Shown: positions 8,741 to 18,745, counted from the first letter of the stretch. The stretch is DNA of 64,000 nucleotides from Nostoc cf. commune SO-36 (GCF_023734775.1 NZ_AP025732.1:6074501-6138500); one strand, 5' to 3'. Numbers and translations: made by a program. Notes: a model not told the origin generated them from the letters alone.

Positions 8741-10104
8741 AATCTATTTGTATTATTTGTGTTGTCTTACTTAATAGCTCGGAAAAAATCGATTTCTTGC
8801 TTATGACAAGCATTTACAATCGAAATAGATATACTGATCCGTGACAAAGCCTAATTTTCATCACACTTTGTTTCGCGCCGTCATCATCTTAAACGCCAGT
8901 AATCATAGTCTTTATAATTACTTGATTCCTAGTTGAAAACTCGGTTATTCCCATTATTCTTTAATAAATTAATTAAAAAAGGTATCCGTAGTAATTCTGA
9001 ATTTAGATATTTATCCTGTAATTTACAATACATTGTAATAAAATAATTAAGTAGCTAAGTATACTTAAAATAATTTTTTCCTAATCATTAAACAAACTTG
9101 ATGTTTTGAAGATAAGTTAATGTAAAAGCTTATAACTAACTAAACCTGAAATTTCTTACTAGTAACGTATTTACCCCGAAAAAAGCCCGTACTAACGCTG
9201 AGATTACCTTTAAAAAAGTTTTATTAATTTACTTAGGGAAATTATTACTTCTTTAACTGAATTTTATAAGTATTTATTCGTATTTCTCAGGGTTCATTAA
9301 CATTGCAGTTATAAGTAGAAGCTCTTAGTTGTTTGCTGAGATTAGAGACTACACAGATGTGCGCCCTTACGATAGGGTGTTTTTTGACTGGAAGTTCCTT
9401 AGATAGCGATCGCCCAAAATTACATAATTATCAATGAATACTAGATACTTGTACTGACATATATACTAGGTATTAAAGAACCAGTATAAAAATGTATTGC
9501 AGAAAACATTTTTTATTTACGCCTTGCGACAGGTGCGATTATAGAAAATAAAGTATATGCTAAGGCAGTTTTTTCATATATGAATATTTCATCAGCCAAT
9601 AAGTTTAGTTTTTAAGCACAGGATTTCTTCTTTCTCCCGCCTATGCCCAAAGGTGGATAGAGTTACCGAAGAAGAATTCAGGAGTCAGGAGCCAGAATGG
9701 GCTAAACCTTAGCTATTCGCTAACAGAATTGAATTCTGTGCGTCTGATGGAGGAATCATGGTCTAAAGCCCCCGACTTCAGTCGTGGAGGAGAAAAAGTA
9801 TTCCTTGCTTGAAACCCCTGACAACTCTTGGAGACGCTAAAAGCGAATAGACATGGGGTATTCTGACTCCTGAATTCTGACTTCTGACTCCTTTTCATCC
9901 TTGCGCCTCTTCTTGACGGGGCAGAGCATCATAGTGTTATAACGGCATCAGTCTAAACACAAAATGGGGAACACCAATTGATAATTAATTGCTGGTGCTT
10001 GGAGAAAGTTAAACTTAGCTTCTAGAGCAAACCCTGATTAGACACAGTTGATAAGCAATGCTAATGCCAGCACTGCTGAATATTTTTAAGCAGGTGAGTC
10101 AAGA
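8741..10104. other. long AT-rich intergenic region
   Basis: 1.36 kb without a convincing gene. The left part (8741-9600) is very AT-rich with no ORF of note. The right part contains a repeat-derived foldback structure (see 9668-9895). A short minus-strand ORF at 9713-9898 lies wholly inside that repeat and is rejected. Confidence 0.5.
9668..9895. repeat. foldback repeat cluster with a possible IS200/IS605-type end hairpin
   Basis: The segment is bounded by inverted copies of ATTCAGGAGTCAGGAG (near 9676) and its complement CTCCTGAAT/CTGACTCC (near 9866-9890). Inside are inverted CTATTCGCT (9713-9721) and AGCGAATAG (9842-9850), a perfect ACAGAAT-TGA-ATTCTGT palindrome (9723-9739), and GCCCCCGACTTCAGTCGTGGAGG at 9768-9790. 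The last resembles the terminal hairpin of IS200/IS605-family elements. No transposase remains. Confidence 0.5.
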
Positions 10105-11631
10105 GTGATGAATGAAGCTAACACCTCAAACAAGGGGGCTGTGATGGAATCCCTAAATTCTGCTAATTCGCCACAATCAGAGCAGGCGAGTTGTCCCTTT
10201 TACTCAGTTGTGCCTAATGAAAACATGGCAGTTAAACAACTGCCACTCCTTATGCCAGCTGAAGATACACAATTTTTACAAGATAACACCCAGCAGGACT
10301 GGGTTGCAGAGCCTGAAAGCGGCAAGCAAGCACTTATTGACTCAGAATTTCAAAACCTGCTGGCATTGAACGAAGAATTGCGTGCGGCTAACAATAACTT
10401 GTATGAACAAGTGGAGCAGCTAAAAGACAACCTAGCTGAGTCTGAAAAGGTTTTGCAGTGGCAGAAAACGCGTTCTAGTGTTAGTGAGTCGATGCTCAAC
10501 CAACATACTCAAGAACTAGCTGCCGCTCAAGAACAAATAAAGTCCCTATTTCAAAAATTAGAAACTGCTGTACAAACTGTTCAACGCCAGGAAATTTCCA
10601 TTGATACTCATAAAGCACAGCTACAAATTAGTCAACAACGCCTTGCCCAGTTAGAGCGAGAATGCACGTTGCTACACACTAACAACAATGAACAGTCTCA
10701 GCAGATACTGCAATCAGAAAATACTTGTCGGGAATTACGTACTAGACTGATGCGGCAACAACGCCAGACGTTGCAATTCAAAGCAGCTCTAGAAAAATGT
10801 CTAGATACATCGGTTCCTAGCTTTGACTCCTTAGAGGATACTGCAAAACATCCTAAAGACATAACTAGTGGACAAGGAAGATTCTCTAGAAAAGCTCGAT
10901 CTTTGTTTCCTAACGCACAGCCAATTCAACCTTGGTCAGCAGAACCAGAATCTTTGACTGATGATCTAGATAATTCTTGGGGTGAACCCTCAGCACCAAT
11001 CCCTTTCCAAAGAGATGAAGCCACTCCACCGCCATCATCTCCTTGGAACTGGACAGTGAAGAAAGACACGCCAAACCCAACAGAACCCACGCCATTTTCA
11101 GAAGTTGATGATTCCCCACAAACAGTGGAAGCTGTTTCACCGCCGGGTTCATCAAATTTAGATCAGCAATTAGATAGTCTAATCCAAATGTTTTTTACTT
11201 CCCAGTCTGCATCTGTATCACCACCGCCTGCTGCGAAAACAGATGTAGGCGATGCACCTATCTGGGAGACATTAGCAACAATCTTAGAAGACGATGAGGA
11301 ACTAAAAAATCCCCAAAAGGAGCAGTTAGAAACAGAAATTAATCCTCCTGCAACTACCTCTACTTCTTGGACGACGGATTCTGTGCTTCCACCAGCCGAT
11401 AACTTACCGGTTTCCTCTACTTCACCTCACATTGAAACTCCTGTTGGAGAAACTGAAGACTACTGGTCAGAAGTTTCCCAATTGACACAGTTGGAATTGT
11501 CGCCATCATCAGGCGATAACACAGATGATGCAAATTCACTCTCACCAGTGGTTTATCCGCAGCGCCCACCCAAGGGGCGTAAATCATTGGCATCTGTGGA
11601 ACTGCCGAATTTCCGCCCCAAGAGTCAATAG
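10105..11631 (+). CDS. coiled-coil protein with long disordered C-terminus, function unknown
   Basis: A 508-residue protein. Residues about 75-240 form a Glu/Gln/Leu-rich coiled coil (ALNEELRAANNNLYEQVEQL, then QQRLAQLERECTLLH and RLMRQQRQTLQFKAALEKCL). Residues about 250-490 are rich in Pro, Ser, Thr, Asp and Glu and probably disordered. The protein ends with a short conserved-looking basic stretch (GRKSLASVELPNFRPKSQ), which could be a binding peptide. The first codon is GTG at 10105 or the adjacent ATG at 10108. There is no signal peptide or membrane segment. The architecture suggests a cytoplasmic scaffold or cell-architecture protein, but I do not recognise the family. It is monocistronic, with a heptamer repeat after it. 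Confidence 0.65.
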   Translation: MMNEANTSNKGAVMESLNSANSPQSEQASCPFYSVVPNENMAVKQLPLLMPAEDTQFLQDNTQQDWVAEPESGKQALIDSEFQNLLALNEELRAANNNLYEQVEQLKDNLAESEKVLQWQKTRSSVSESMLNQHTQELAAAQEQIKSLFQKLETAVQTVQRQEISIDTHKAQLQISQQRLAQLERECTLLHTNNNEQSQQILQSENTCRELRTRLMRQQRQTLQFKAALEKCLDTSVPSFDSLEDTAKHPKDITSGQGRFSRKARSLFPNAQPIQPWSAEPESLTDDLDNSWGEPSAPIPFQRDEATPPPSSPWNWTVKKDTPNPTEPTPFSEVDDSPQTVEAVSPPGSSNLDQQLDSLIQMFFTSQSASVSPPPAAKTDVGDAPIWETLATILEDDEELKNPQKEQLETEINPPATTSTSWTTDSVLPPADNLPVSSTSPHIETPVGETEDYWSEVSQLTQLELSPSSGDNTDDANSLSPVVYPQRPPKGRKSLASVELPNFRPKSQ

Positions 11632-11632
11632 T

Positions 11633-11680
11633 TAGTTGTCATTTGTCCTTAGTCATTTGTCTAAATACTAATGACTAATT
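11633..11680. repeat. heptamer short tandem repeats (STRR)
   Basis: Units of TCATTTG/TCCTTAG followed by inverted ACTAATG units between the convergent genes. They overlap the last codons of the CruA-like gene on the minus strand. Confidence 0.65.
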
Positions 11681-13806
11681 CTTACTTCTGACTTGGGAAT
11701 TATGGCTTCTGAGTTGGCTTTTGCTACTTGAGCGCGCGATCGCGGTTTGCCTGTGGCGATCGCATAATTAATCGCTAATAACCACAACCACAATGGCGGA
11801 TTCCGGGGTTCCAGCCAAAAACCTACCCGGTTTAAGAAGTGCGGGAACCACGGACTCAACAAAGCGCTAACTAGGGCATGACGACCGAAGTTGAAATAAC
11901 TACCAAGCCATCTCAGCAAATCTCTTGGCCCGGCCAGTTCCCAAATCCATAAAAGTAAGGCGGGATTTTTACTAGCGGCTTTGAGTGCTAGGCGGTTAAA
12001 GGTTAACCAATCACACCGATCTTTGATAAAGTTATCTGCTACTTCTTGGGGTTCATCTGTTAACAGTCCAAAGAAGGTGTTGAGCATGGAGTTAATGCGC
12101 TGGGGTGGTAAGAATTTTCCCGTGGGAACCATCATCCCTTTGGAAAATAGCCAAGTCACTGAAACGTTGCTTTGATAGGCGCGAATTTGGTTCAAATGTC
12201 GAAAACTCAACAAGTCATGTTTGAGTGCAGTATCTAACAATGTTGTTAAGCGCTCTAAGTTGCGAACTAGGGAACCAAAACCGGTGAAAACGAGGGGAGA
12301 CTGGAGTGATGCCGCATCACCGATCGCAATCAATCGATCAAAGGCAACTGTGCGATCGCTACTTCCGACACTAAAATGTCCCGGTATATACCCAAATGTC
12401 GGCTTTTTCCACACCAATTTGTCCATATCGCACCTGCGATACTCTGGCAAAATCGTGAAAAAGTCCTCGTACATCTCTAGCAAGGAACCAGGATTTTCAG
12501 CGTTGACTTCGTGGTAATGAAATAAATAAATCGTCAGTTCATCACCTGCTCCCGGAAACAATTCCCAAATCAACTGCCTTCCCCGCGAAATATCCCCATG
12601 ACTGTAAAGAACGTCCCCATATTGGGAATCCCATACCCCAGGCTCAAATCCGCTCTCAATTGCCGCTCCCACTGTCGGACAGACACTATCAAAAGTACGA
12701 CCACCATTTAATTGCCAAGCGATGGGCGACGCAGTTCCCATTGCATCGATTAGCAGCCGTCCACTTACTTCTTTCTCAATTTGACTGGGTAAGTGCTTGA
12801 CTTTCAAAATAACTTGTGATATATCAATATCTGCACGGATAAATTCTGTTTCATCCCAGATATCACCGCCTGCCGCTTGCAGTTTTTGCCCACACATTTG
12901 CAGCCATTTTTCGGAATCTAAACCTAAATTTAGGACTGTCGGTGTGTGCAGGACTGGCGATCGCAGTTTGGCTGGATTATTAGCATCAAAAAACTTATTG
13001 AATCCGTCTTTGTATTCCCTGGCAATGATGGTTTCTAACTCAGCGGGGGTGACTAAACCCAGGTTAACTAAGCTTTGAATCTCGTCGCGCGAAATATTCC
13101 ATTCTCGGTTCATCCGGCCAAAGGGCATTCGTTCCACCAGCAGGACTTTATATCCGAGTTTTGCCATCAGTGCTGCATGGATTGCACCTAGTGCGCCACC
13201 GATGTAGATGATGTCATAGGAGGAAGCGGCAGAGGAGCAGGGTGCAGGGTGCAGAGGAGAGAAATTTTCCCCCTGCTCCCTGCTCCCTTGACTAGAAAAC
13301 ACCACTTGACGCGGCTGCTGCGGATTTATTACCCCTTCACGCCATCGCTGTTCCCACCAATAGGCACGCGTGAGGTCATATTCACCGTTGGGCATTTTCT
13401 GAAAATATTTGACGGTGAGGGGGTAAGCAGAGGCTAGCGCGGCAAAAATTGATTGCTGGGATAAATCAATTGCTGGTGGTTCTGGGTAATGATGCGGAAA
13501 ACGGCTTCTGATTTCCTTGGTTAGGCGTTGCAGGATTTGTCCCTCACTGGGAAAGGGTTGTTCTGCCCAACGAAACACTTTTAGATAGGTGGTTCGTTGC
13601 ACCGACCAGACAAATACCGAAAGTTCCGCAGGCAAGTTTTCCGCAAGAGCCACACCAGTAGTTGTAGTAGTACTGGAAATTGTGAGGCGAAAGCCTTCGG
13701 AGGTAAGCACTTTTTCTCCATTTCCAGGTTCAAAATCTGTTTGTAACCAGCTACGCACAGTTTCTATATCTGGAGTTGGAACTTCTAAATAAAGGATTTC
13801 TTTCAT
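11668..13806 (-). CDS. cruA: CruA-type FAD-dependent lycopene cyclase-like protein
   Basis: A 712-residue flavoprotein. Residues about 1-170 form an N-terminal extension without recognised motifs. The dinucleotide-binding segment YDIIYIGGALGAIHAALMAKLGYKVLLVER lies near residues 193-222 and is followed by FGRMNREWNISRDEIQSLVNLGL, a hallmark of the CruA/CruP family. A later segment RLIAIGDAASLQSPLVFTGFGS is the second flavin-contact motif. CruA converts lycopene to beta- or gamma-carotene in cyanobacteria lacking CrtL, and the paralogue CruP is shorter. The length and N-terminal extension favour CruA, but I cannot exclude CruP. Just before the FAD motif a repeat-encoded stretch (SSQGSREQGENFSPLHPAPC) interrupts the protein. 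Confidence 0.62.
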   Translation of the reverse strand: MKEILYLEVPTPDIETVRSWLQTDFEPGNGEKVLTSEGFRLTISSTTTTTGVALAENLPAELSVFVWSVQRTTYLKVFRWAEQPFPSEGQILQRLTKEIRSRFPHHYPEPPAIDLSQQSIFAALASAYPLTVKYFQKMPNGEYDLTRAYWWEQRWREGVINPQQPRQVVFSSQGSREQGENFSPLHPAPCSSAASSYDIIYIGGALGAIHAALMAKLGYKVLLVERMPFGRMNREWNISRDEIQSLVNLGLVTPAELETIIAREYKDGFNKFFDANNPAKLRSPVLHTPTVLNLGLDSEKWLQMCGQKLQAAGGDIWDETEFIRADIDISQVILKVKHLPSQIEKEVSGRLLIDAMGTASPIAWQLNGGRTFDSVCPTVGAAIESGFEPGVWDSQYGDVLYSHGDISRGRQLIWELFPGAGDELTIYLFHYHEVNAENPGSLLEMYEDFFTILPEYRRCDMDKLVWKKPTFGYIPGHFSVGSSDRTVAFDRLIAIGDAASLQSPLVFTGFGSLVRNLERLTTLLDTALKHDLLSFRHLNQIRAYQSNVSVTWLFSKGMMVPTGKFLPPQRINSMLNTFFGLLTDEPQEVADNFIKDRCDWLTFNRLALKAASKNPALLLWIWELAGPRDLLRWLGSYFNFGRHALVSALLSPWFPHFLNRVGFWLEPRNPPLWLWLLAINYAIATGKPRSRAQVAKANSEAIIPKSEVRISH

Positions 13807-13966
13807 CTTTTCCTGACATTTCCCATCAATCTACTCACTAAGACAGATTTTCTTAAGGCACAAAGTAATGTAAGCTCCGCCCTATTAGTTCCATAAAGAT
13901 TCAGTGAAGAAATTTTAAGAGTTTATCAAATTTATTGTTCATTTTGTATTTCTGTAAACCCACGCC

Positions 13967-14200
13967 ATGAATTATCCCATTCCAGACAGTCCTCAAGAAA
14001 TTTTTGCCCTGCGACAACAGCCGATTGATGAAGAACTAGTTGCCAGTGCGATCGCTGGAGTAATTAAAGTTGTCCGCGCTCAAGGTCAATCTTTGGAAGA
14101 GTTAACCGCTCAGTTGCTAGCAGATGATTCACTGCTAGATCAGCAACAACGCCGTTGGTTGAGCCAATTAGTTGCCCAATCCTGGGAAAAATTCTCCTGA
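13967..14200 (+). CDS. small conserved cyanobacterial protein, function unknown
   Basis: A 77-residue acidic, helical protein: SPQEIFALRQQPIDEELVASAIAGVIKVVRAQGQSLEELTAQLLADD, ending LVAQSWEKFS. There is no membrane segment, Cys or known motif. The composition is clearly protein-like and the ATG is the first in frame. It is divergent from the CruA-like gene, with about 160 bases between. I do not recognise a family with a function. Confidence 0.62.
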   Translation: MNYPIPDSPQEIFALRQQPIDEELVASAIAGVIKVVRAQGQSLEELTAQLLADDSLLDQQQRRWLSQLVAQSWEKFS

Positions 14201-14957
14201 AACCTTGTGTATGATGAAGTTTAGGTCACAACATGAGATTTTTAGGTACAGACCTAAATATTAGCGATGGCTGCGCCTACGCATTTTCGGTGTAGGAGTA
14301 ACAATAATTGTCAGTATGGGATTGACAATTAGTTTGCTATTTTTGCATTTATGGCACAAAAGTCAGTAAATTAAACACATCAGCGTTTTACGTTGCTCAT
14401 AGATTTTACAACGTTCTCACACGGAAAGACCTCTAGTTTGCTCCAGAGGTATTCTTTGTTGATGAATCTCTACCCTTAGATTAGCTATTTAGGGAAATGT
14501 TTTTGGCATACAACTCAGTTGAGCGATCGCTAACTGCGTGAGTGGAAATAAAGATAACTATGTTACATACTGCGGCTTCTGTGTCAAACGCTGCGCGTTG
14601 GCATAAGCCGACGCACCAGAAGGCAGTTCTATAATTTTTAGAACTCAAATAGGACTATTATATAGGGCTCCGATTTGATTTCTGAAAACATACTGAGACT
14701 GAAAAGCCTAATTCCCTACTCCCTACTCCCCGCCTACGCAGATAATTTCAAAAATCAAATACGATTCCTATAGTTAACTTTATTTATGCCGACTAGCAAC
14801 TATTTATTCTGAAAATTACTATCTATCAACTGCCGCTTAGATTTTTAGACTTTATTTTTTATTTAACATAATATGCATCACGGAGAGAATAGGTTTGGAA
14901 TTCTATGATATTTCTGACTAGCTATTTTTCTTTCTTAAAAGTTATTTATTGAAACCC
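14201..14957. other. intergenic region with palindromic repeat fragments
   Basis: No gene seen. It carries Nostoc-type repeat fragments, for example GCGATGGCTGCGCCTACGC near 14263 and a GCTGCGCGTTGGCATAAGCCGACGCACC block near 14590, a HIP1 site at 14524, and a short CCCTACTCCCTACTCCCC heptamer run near 14712. Confidence 0.5.
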
Positions 14958-15062
14958 ATGCAAAACAAATATATTACGAAATCTTTCATTGTAAACCTTT
15001 TACTAGGCAAAGCTTTAGCTACTTTTAGTCTAGTATTGACTGTGAGTTCATCTGCCTTTTGA
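14958..15062 (+). CDS. 34-residue ORF resembling an isolated signal peptide (doubtful)
   Basis: A short ORF starting at ATG with basic residues, then a hydrophobic core (KSFIVNLLLGKALATFSLVLTVSSSAF) and an immediate stop. It looks like a secretion signal with no mature protein. It could be the remnant of a lost exported-protein gene, a peptide in its own right, or chance. No Shine-Dalgarno sequence stands out. Confidence 0.25.
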   Translation: MQNKYITKSFIVNLLLGKALATFSLVLTVSSSAF

Positions 15063-15166
15063 TCAAACTTAATATTTAATAAATATTTTTAAATTATGAA
15101 CACAAAAATCAATTTATTTAGAATCATCTATAAAGTATAATCACAAAATTAAATAATTAATGAACT

Positions 15167-16502
15167 ATGACAAAAGCACAAGATAAAACTCTAGATGCAC
15201 GCACCCGCATCGTAGAATCTGCTAATCGTTTAGGGGTTCAACTCAATGAGCAAAGAATTGGAACGCTGGATGAATTCCATCACCGAGGCGACAGGCGACA
15301 GCGATATTGTCGTGGACAAAGACACGGGTGCCTTTGGACACAAAGTCACCATGTTGGATTTTGACCCGCAAGAGTTGGCACGGTTTCGTGCTATTGGCAA
15401 AATCGTTGAATTTGAAGACATTCCTGGTGTTGTAGAAACCGCGTTGGCCATCTCTGGTTCAGCAGCTCAATCTAAGATTCAAAGTTATCCTGGTGACTGC
15501 GATTACTTTGAGCGGGTGAATATCATTGCACCCACCCGTAGCGAAGCCTCCCAGATTCTTGGCAAACTGGTTCGGGATAAGGCACTTAACACTATGTCCG
15601 GCCCCAATTATCAGTTAATTGATGTAAACTTTGGTGCCTATCCCCAACAAGTGATTCGGGGAGAATACACCAGACGTGCTGGTTCGCCAATTAACTGGCA
15701 ACCCAATGACGTGATTGCCGGTCAGATTGAGGTAAGCGATTTAGAGGGCAATCCTCTGGTGCTGACCTGGGATGCTGTAGCCCAAGACCCCAACTGGTCT
15801 TGGTGTAAGCTAGAATGGGTTGTTGCCGACACAATACGCGCTCAATTATCCAACGCCAGCAACGTGGTAGATGTTACCTGGGAAGCACCAGATGGAACCA
15901 TCACAGCACTAGACGGCTATCTGGACGGCTATTTTCAAGAAGTTTACCTAGACGCTGAATCCGCTCCCATCTTTTCCAAACTGGTGAAGCAAGCCTCTGC
16001 CGATGTCATGGATGATTATGTGGCGGTATTGGAAAAGGAAGTCAAAAAATATGTCAAACAAGGTAAACACCTCAACTACGGCAAAGCAGCCAAGCGGATG
16101 TACAACATTTTCCGGCTGAACGGGCGTTATGAGGAAGCAGCCTTTTTGCGTGAGTTGTTCGATGAACCAACGGCGCTACTTTATCAAGTCCACGCCTTGA
16201 TGGGAACTGTACAGCAAGCCAGGGATAACAGTGGTGTGTTTGATCTTGATAGCGTTCTCAATCAGGCAGATGAACTGATTGTGGCAGCCGTCAAGGTATT
16301 GGAAGGGGAAGAAGAGTTAGAAATTGTGCGTCATCTGCTGCGCTTATATCGTAGTTTGTGCCGCCAGGAGTCTGGCACTCCCCTTGGTTCTGAAGTAGAA
16401 GTAGCCCAAGCGGAAGTGATGAAAATTGTCAACAATTTCTTCTATGAAAAGATGACGGCATTACCCACGATTAAGGCTTATATCGAAGGTACTCAGGCAT
16501 AG
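15167..16502 (+). CDS. nucleotidyltransferase-like protein, copy 1 (frameshifted)
   Basis: Paralogue of the intact gene at 17300, roughly 80% identical at protein level. The first 29 codons (from ATG 15167, MTKAQDKTLDARTRIVESAN) are in one frame and the remaining 410 or so residues in another. The shift is at about 15250, where GAGCAAAGAATTGG has one A more than GAGCAAGAATTGG in copy 2. A GSAAQSKIQSYPGDCDYF segment matches the GS-x(11)-DxD pattern of Pol-beta superfamily nucleotidyltransferases, and KLEWVVADTIR would offer a third acidic position, although copy 2 has Asp there and this copy has Glu. The C-terminal half is helical. Function unknown. One extra base is either a recent mutation or a sequencing error, since the rest is undamaged. 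Confidence 0.6.
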
Positions 16503-16523
16503 AGCAAGCTCAAAGCAGTGAGG

Positions 16524-16567
16524 GATTTCCGATAACAACGAATAATGGTTCGTTGCGATCGGAAATC
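16524..16567. terminator. strong hairpin between convergent genes
   Basis: GATTTCCGAT ... ATCGGAAATC form a perfect 10-bp outer stem, with an inner CAACGAA/TTCGTTG stem. It lies between the stop of copy 1 (16502, plus) and the stop of the exonuclease (16594, minus), so it can end transcription from both sides. Confidence 0.65.
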
Positions 16568-16593
16568 TGTTAAAAAATATCAAAGATGCGTGT

Positions 16594-17151
16594 TTAACGC
16601 TCTAGGTTCGCTTGCAACAGATTGCAGAATAACTTCCCTTGCTGAATGGCATCATCCAAGGCAATGTGCGCCAAGGGAAGATTTTCTAACCATGCAGTAG
16701 GCAGACTATCTTTGCCAGATTCACTGTAGTTTTGTTTCAAGAATGCCATCGCATAGGAGCGAATATCCAATGCCGAGAATTTAAATGGGCTATCGCCGAC
16801 AAAGTTTATCAAGTACCAGTAGACAAACATAAAATCAAAGGCGGCTGGATAGCCAACAAAGATTGGTTTACCTGGTAACGCCACAAGCCAGGAGTGGTAA
16901 GACTGCATGGCTTCCACAGGGGGCTGTGGGTTGGCTCGACTCGCTTCCCAGGCATCTGGCTGTTCTGACCACCATTTCATGGTTTTGGGGTGTCCTTGTG
17001 CCCCTGGCAAGGTTTCTAAATTAGCTGTAAAAGTTCCAACTAATTTTTTGTCTGCGGTATACGCAGCTGAGGCAAGACTAAGCATGGAGTGGGGCCCAGG
17101 GATAGGGCCATCCGCTTCTATATCAGTGCTGACGTAGATTTCGATTGTCAC
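16594..17151 (-). CDS. DEDDh-type 3'-5' exonuclease domain protein
   Basis: A 185-residue protein that is just an RNase T/DnaQ-like exonuclease domain. Exo [12 protein letters not shown] (Asp-x-Glu at about residues 9 and 11). Exo [19 protein letters not shown] (Asp in AFDFMF). Exo [17 protein letters not shown] (His and Asp spaced H-x4-D). All four metal-binding acids and the catalytic His are present, so it should be active on DNA or RNA 3' ends. It sits alone on the minus strand between the two nucleotidyltransferase-like paralogues. Substrate unknown; RNA trimming or nucleic-acid turnover are both possible. Confidence 0.82.
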   Translation of the reverse strand: MTIEIYVSTDIEADGPIPGPHSMLSLASAAYTADKKLVGTFTANLETLPGAQGHPKTMKWWSEQPDAWEASRANPQPPVEAMQSYHSWLVALPGKPIFVGYPAAFDFMFVYWYLINFVGDSPFKFSALDIRSYAMAFLKQNYSESGKDSLPTAWLENLPLAHIALDDAIQQGKLFCNLLQANLER

Positions 17152-17299
17152 CTTTTATCCTGCCTGTCTTTTATCAGTATGTTTCAGCGTTGATGACCAT
17201 TGGCTAATTTTACCAATACACGGGTTTTCGTCGTTATGCATAGCGAAAGGCATTAGTTACACAAGCCTGGAAAAAGTTTTTCAAAATCAGGAATAAACG

Positions 17300-18625
17300 A
17301 TGACAAAATCACAGGATCAAACTTTAGATGCACGCAACCGGATCGTGGAATCTGCTAATCGCTTAGGGGTTCAACTTAATGAGCAAGAATTGGAACGCTG
17401 GATGAATTCCATCACCGAGGCGACAGGTGACAGTGATATTGTCGTGGATAAAGACACAGGTGTTTTTGGGCACAAAGTCAGCATGTTGGATTTTGACCCG
17501 CAAGAACTGGCAAGGTTTCGCGCCATTGGCAAAATTGTCGAATTTGAAGATATCCCCGGTGTAGTGGAAACTGCATTAGCACTTTCTGGTTCAGCGGCTC
17601 AATCCAAGATTCAAACTTACCCCGGCGACTGTGATTACTTCGAGCGAGTGAATATCATTGCACCTACTCGCACTGAAGCTTGCGAGATTCTTGCTAAAAT
17701 CATGCGCGATAAGGCGCTCAATACCTTGTCTGGGAGTAATTACCAGTTACTTGAAGTGAAGTTTGGTAGCTACCCCCAAGAGGTAATTCGGGGAGAACAG
17801 ACTATGAAAGCTGGTTCACCAATTACTTGGTATCCCAATGATATTACTGCTGGTCAGATTGAAGCGATCGCCCAAAAGGGAAATCCTGTAGTCATTACCT
17901 GGGATTCTATAGCACACGACCCAGGTTGGTGCAAGCTAGATTGGGTAATAGCCGATACAGTACGCGGTCAGTTATCCAATGCTGGTAATATGTTGGATGT
18001 CACCTGGGAAGCACCAGATGGTGTCATCACTCCGCTAGACGGCTATCTGGACGGCTACTTCCAGGAGGTTTACTTGGATGCTGAATCAGCCCCAATCTTT
18101 GCCAAACTGGTGAAGCAAGTCTCCACTGATGTCATGGATGATTATGTGGCGCGATTGGAAAAGGAAGTTCAAAAATGCGTCAAAGGCGATAACCTCAACT
18201 ATGGCAAAGCAGCCAAGCGCCTGTACAACATCTTTCGACTGAATGGGCGTTATGAGGAAGCAGCTTTTTTGCGTGAGTTGTTCGATGAACCTGCGTCGCT
18301 GCTTTATCAAGTCCATGCGCTAGTGCGAACTGTCCAAGAAGCCAGGGACAAGAGTACTGTCTTTGATATCGACACAATTCTCAATCAGACGGATGAGCTG
18401 ATCATCTCGGTCGTCAAAGTCTTGGAGGGGGAAGAAGAGTTAGAAATCGTGCGTCATCTGTTGCGCTTGTACCGGAGTTTGTGCCGCCAAGAGTCTGGAA
18501 CTCCCCTTGGTTCTGAAGTAGATGTAGCCCAGGCGGAAGTTATGAAAATAGTCAACAATTTCTTTTATGAAAAGATGACAGCGTTACCCACGATTAAGTC
18601 TTATATCCAAGGTTTCCAAGTATAG
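17300..18625 (+). CDS. nucleotidyltransferase-like protein, copy 2 (intact)
   Basis: A 441-residue protein, the intact copy of the pair. Residues about 92-115 read ALALSGSAAQSKIQTYPGDCDYFERV. The GS, then 11 residues, then DxD is the nucleotide-binding signature of Pol-beta-type nucleotidyltransferases, and WCKLDWVIADTVRG (about 212-225) may bring the third acid. The C-terminal 190 residues are helical (NYGKAAKRLYNIFRLNGRYEEAAFLRELFDEP, then EELEIVRHLLRLYRSLCRQES). No membrane segment. The ATG follows an AT-rich leader with GAATAAACG. I do not know a characterised member, and transferase activity is inferred from the motif only. Confidence 0.7.
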   Translation: MTKSQDQTLDARNRIVESANRLGVQLNEQELERWMNSITEATGDSDIVVDKDTGVFGHKVSMLDFDPQELARFRAIGKIVEFEDIPGVVETALALSGSAAQSKIQTYPGDCDYFERVNIIAPTRTEACEILAKIMRDKALNTLSGSNYQLLEVKFGSYPQEVIRGEQTMKAGSPITWYPNDITAGQIEAIAQKGNPVVITWDSIAHDPGWCKLDWVIADTVRGQLSNAGNMLDVTWEAPDGVITPLDGYLDGYFQEVYLDAESAPIFAKLVKQVSTDVMDDYVARLEKEVQKCVKGDNLNYGKAAKRLYNIFRLNGRYEEAAFLRELFDEPASLLYQVHALVRTVQEARDKSTVFDIDTILNQTDELIISVVKVLEGEEELEIVRHLLRLYRSLCRQESGTPLGSEVDVAQAEVMKIVNNFFYEKMTALPTIKSYIQGFQV

Positions 18626-18745
18626 GGTCAAATCTTCGGTTTCTCAAAGCAGTGAGAGGTTCCGGGTATTATGCTTAATTGCGCGAGTATCATACATATC
18701 ACAGGTGCGATCGCAAACCCAAGCGTGTTGGCTTAATTATATTAA

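Noticed and set aside
9713..9898. 61-codon minus-strand ORF
   Set aside because: Lies wholly within the foldback repeat cluster.
15240..15262. Programmed ribosomal frameshift in copy 1
   Set aside because: No slippery heptamer or downstream structure stands out, and copy 2 is read without a shift.
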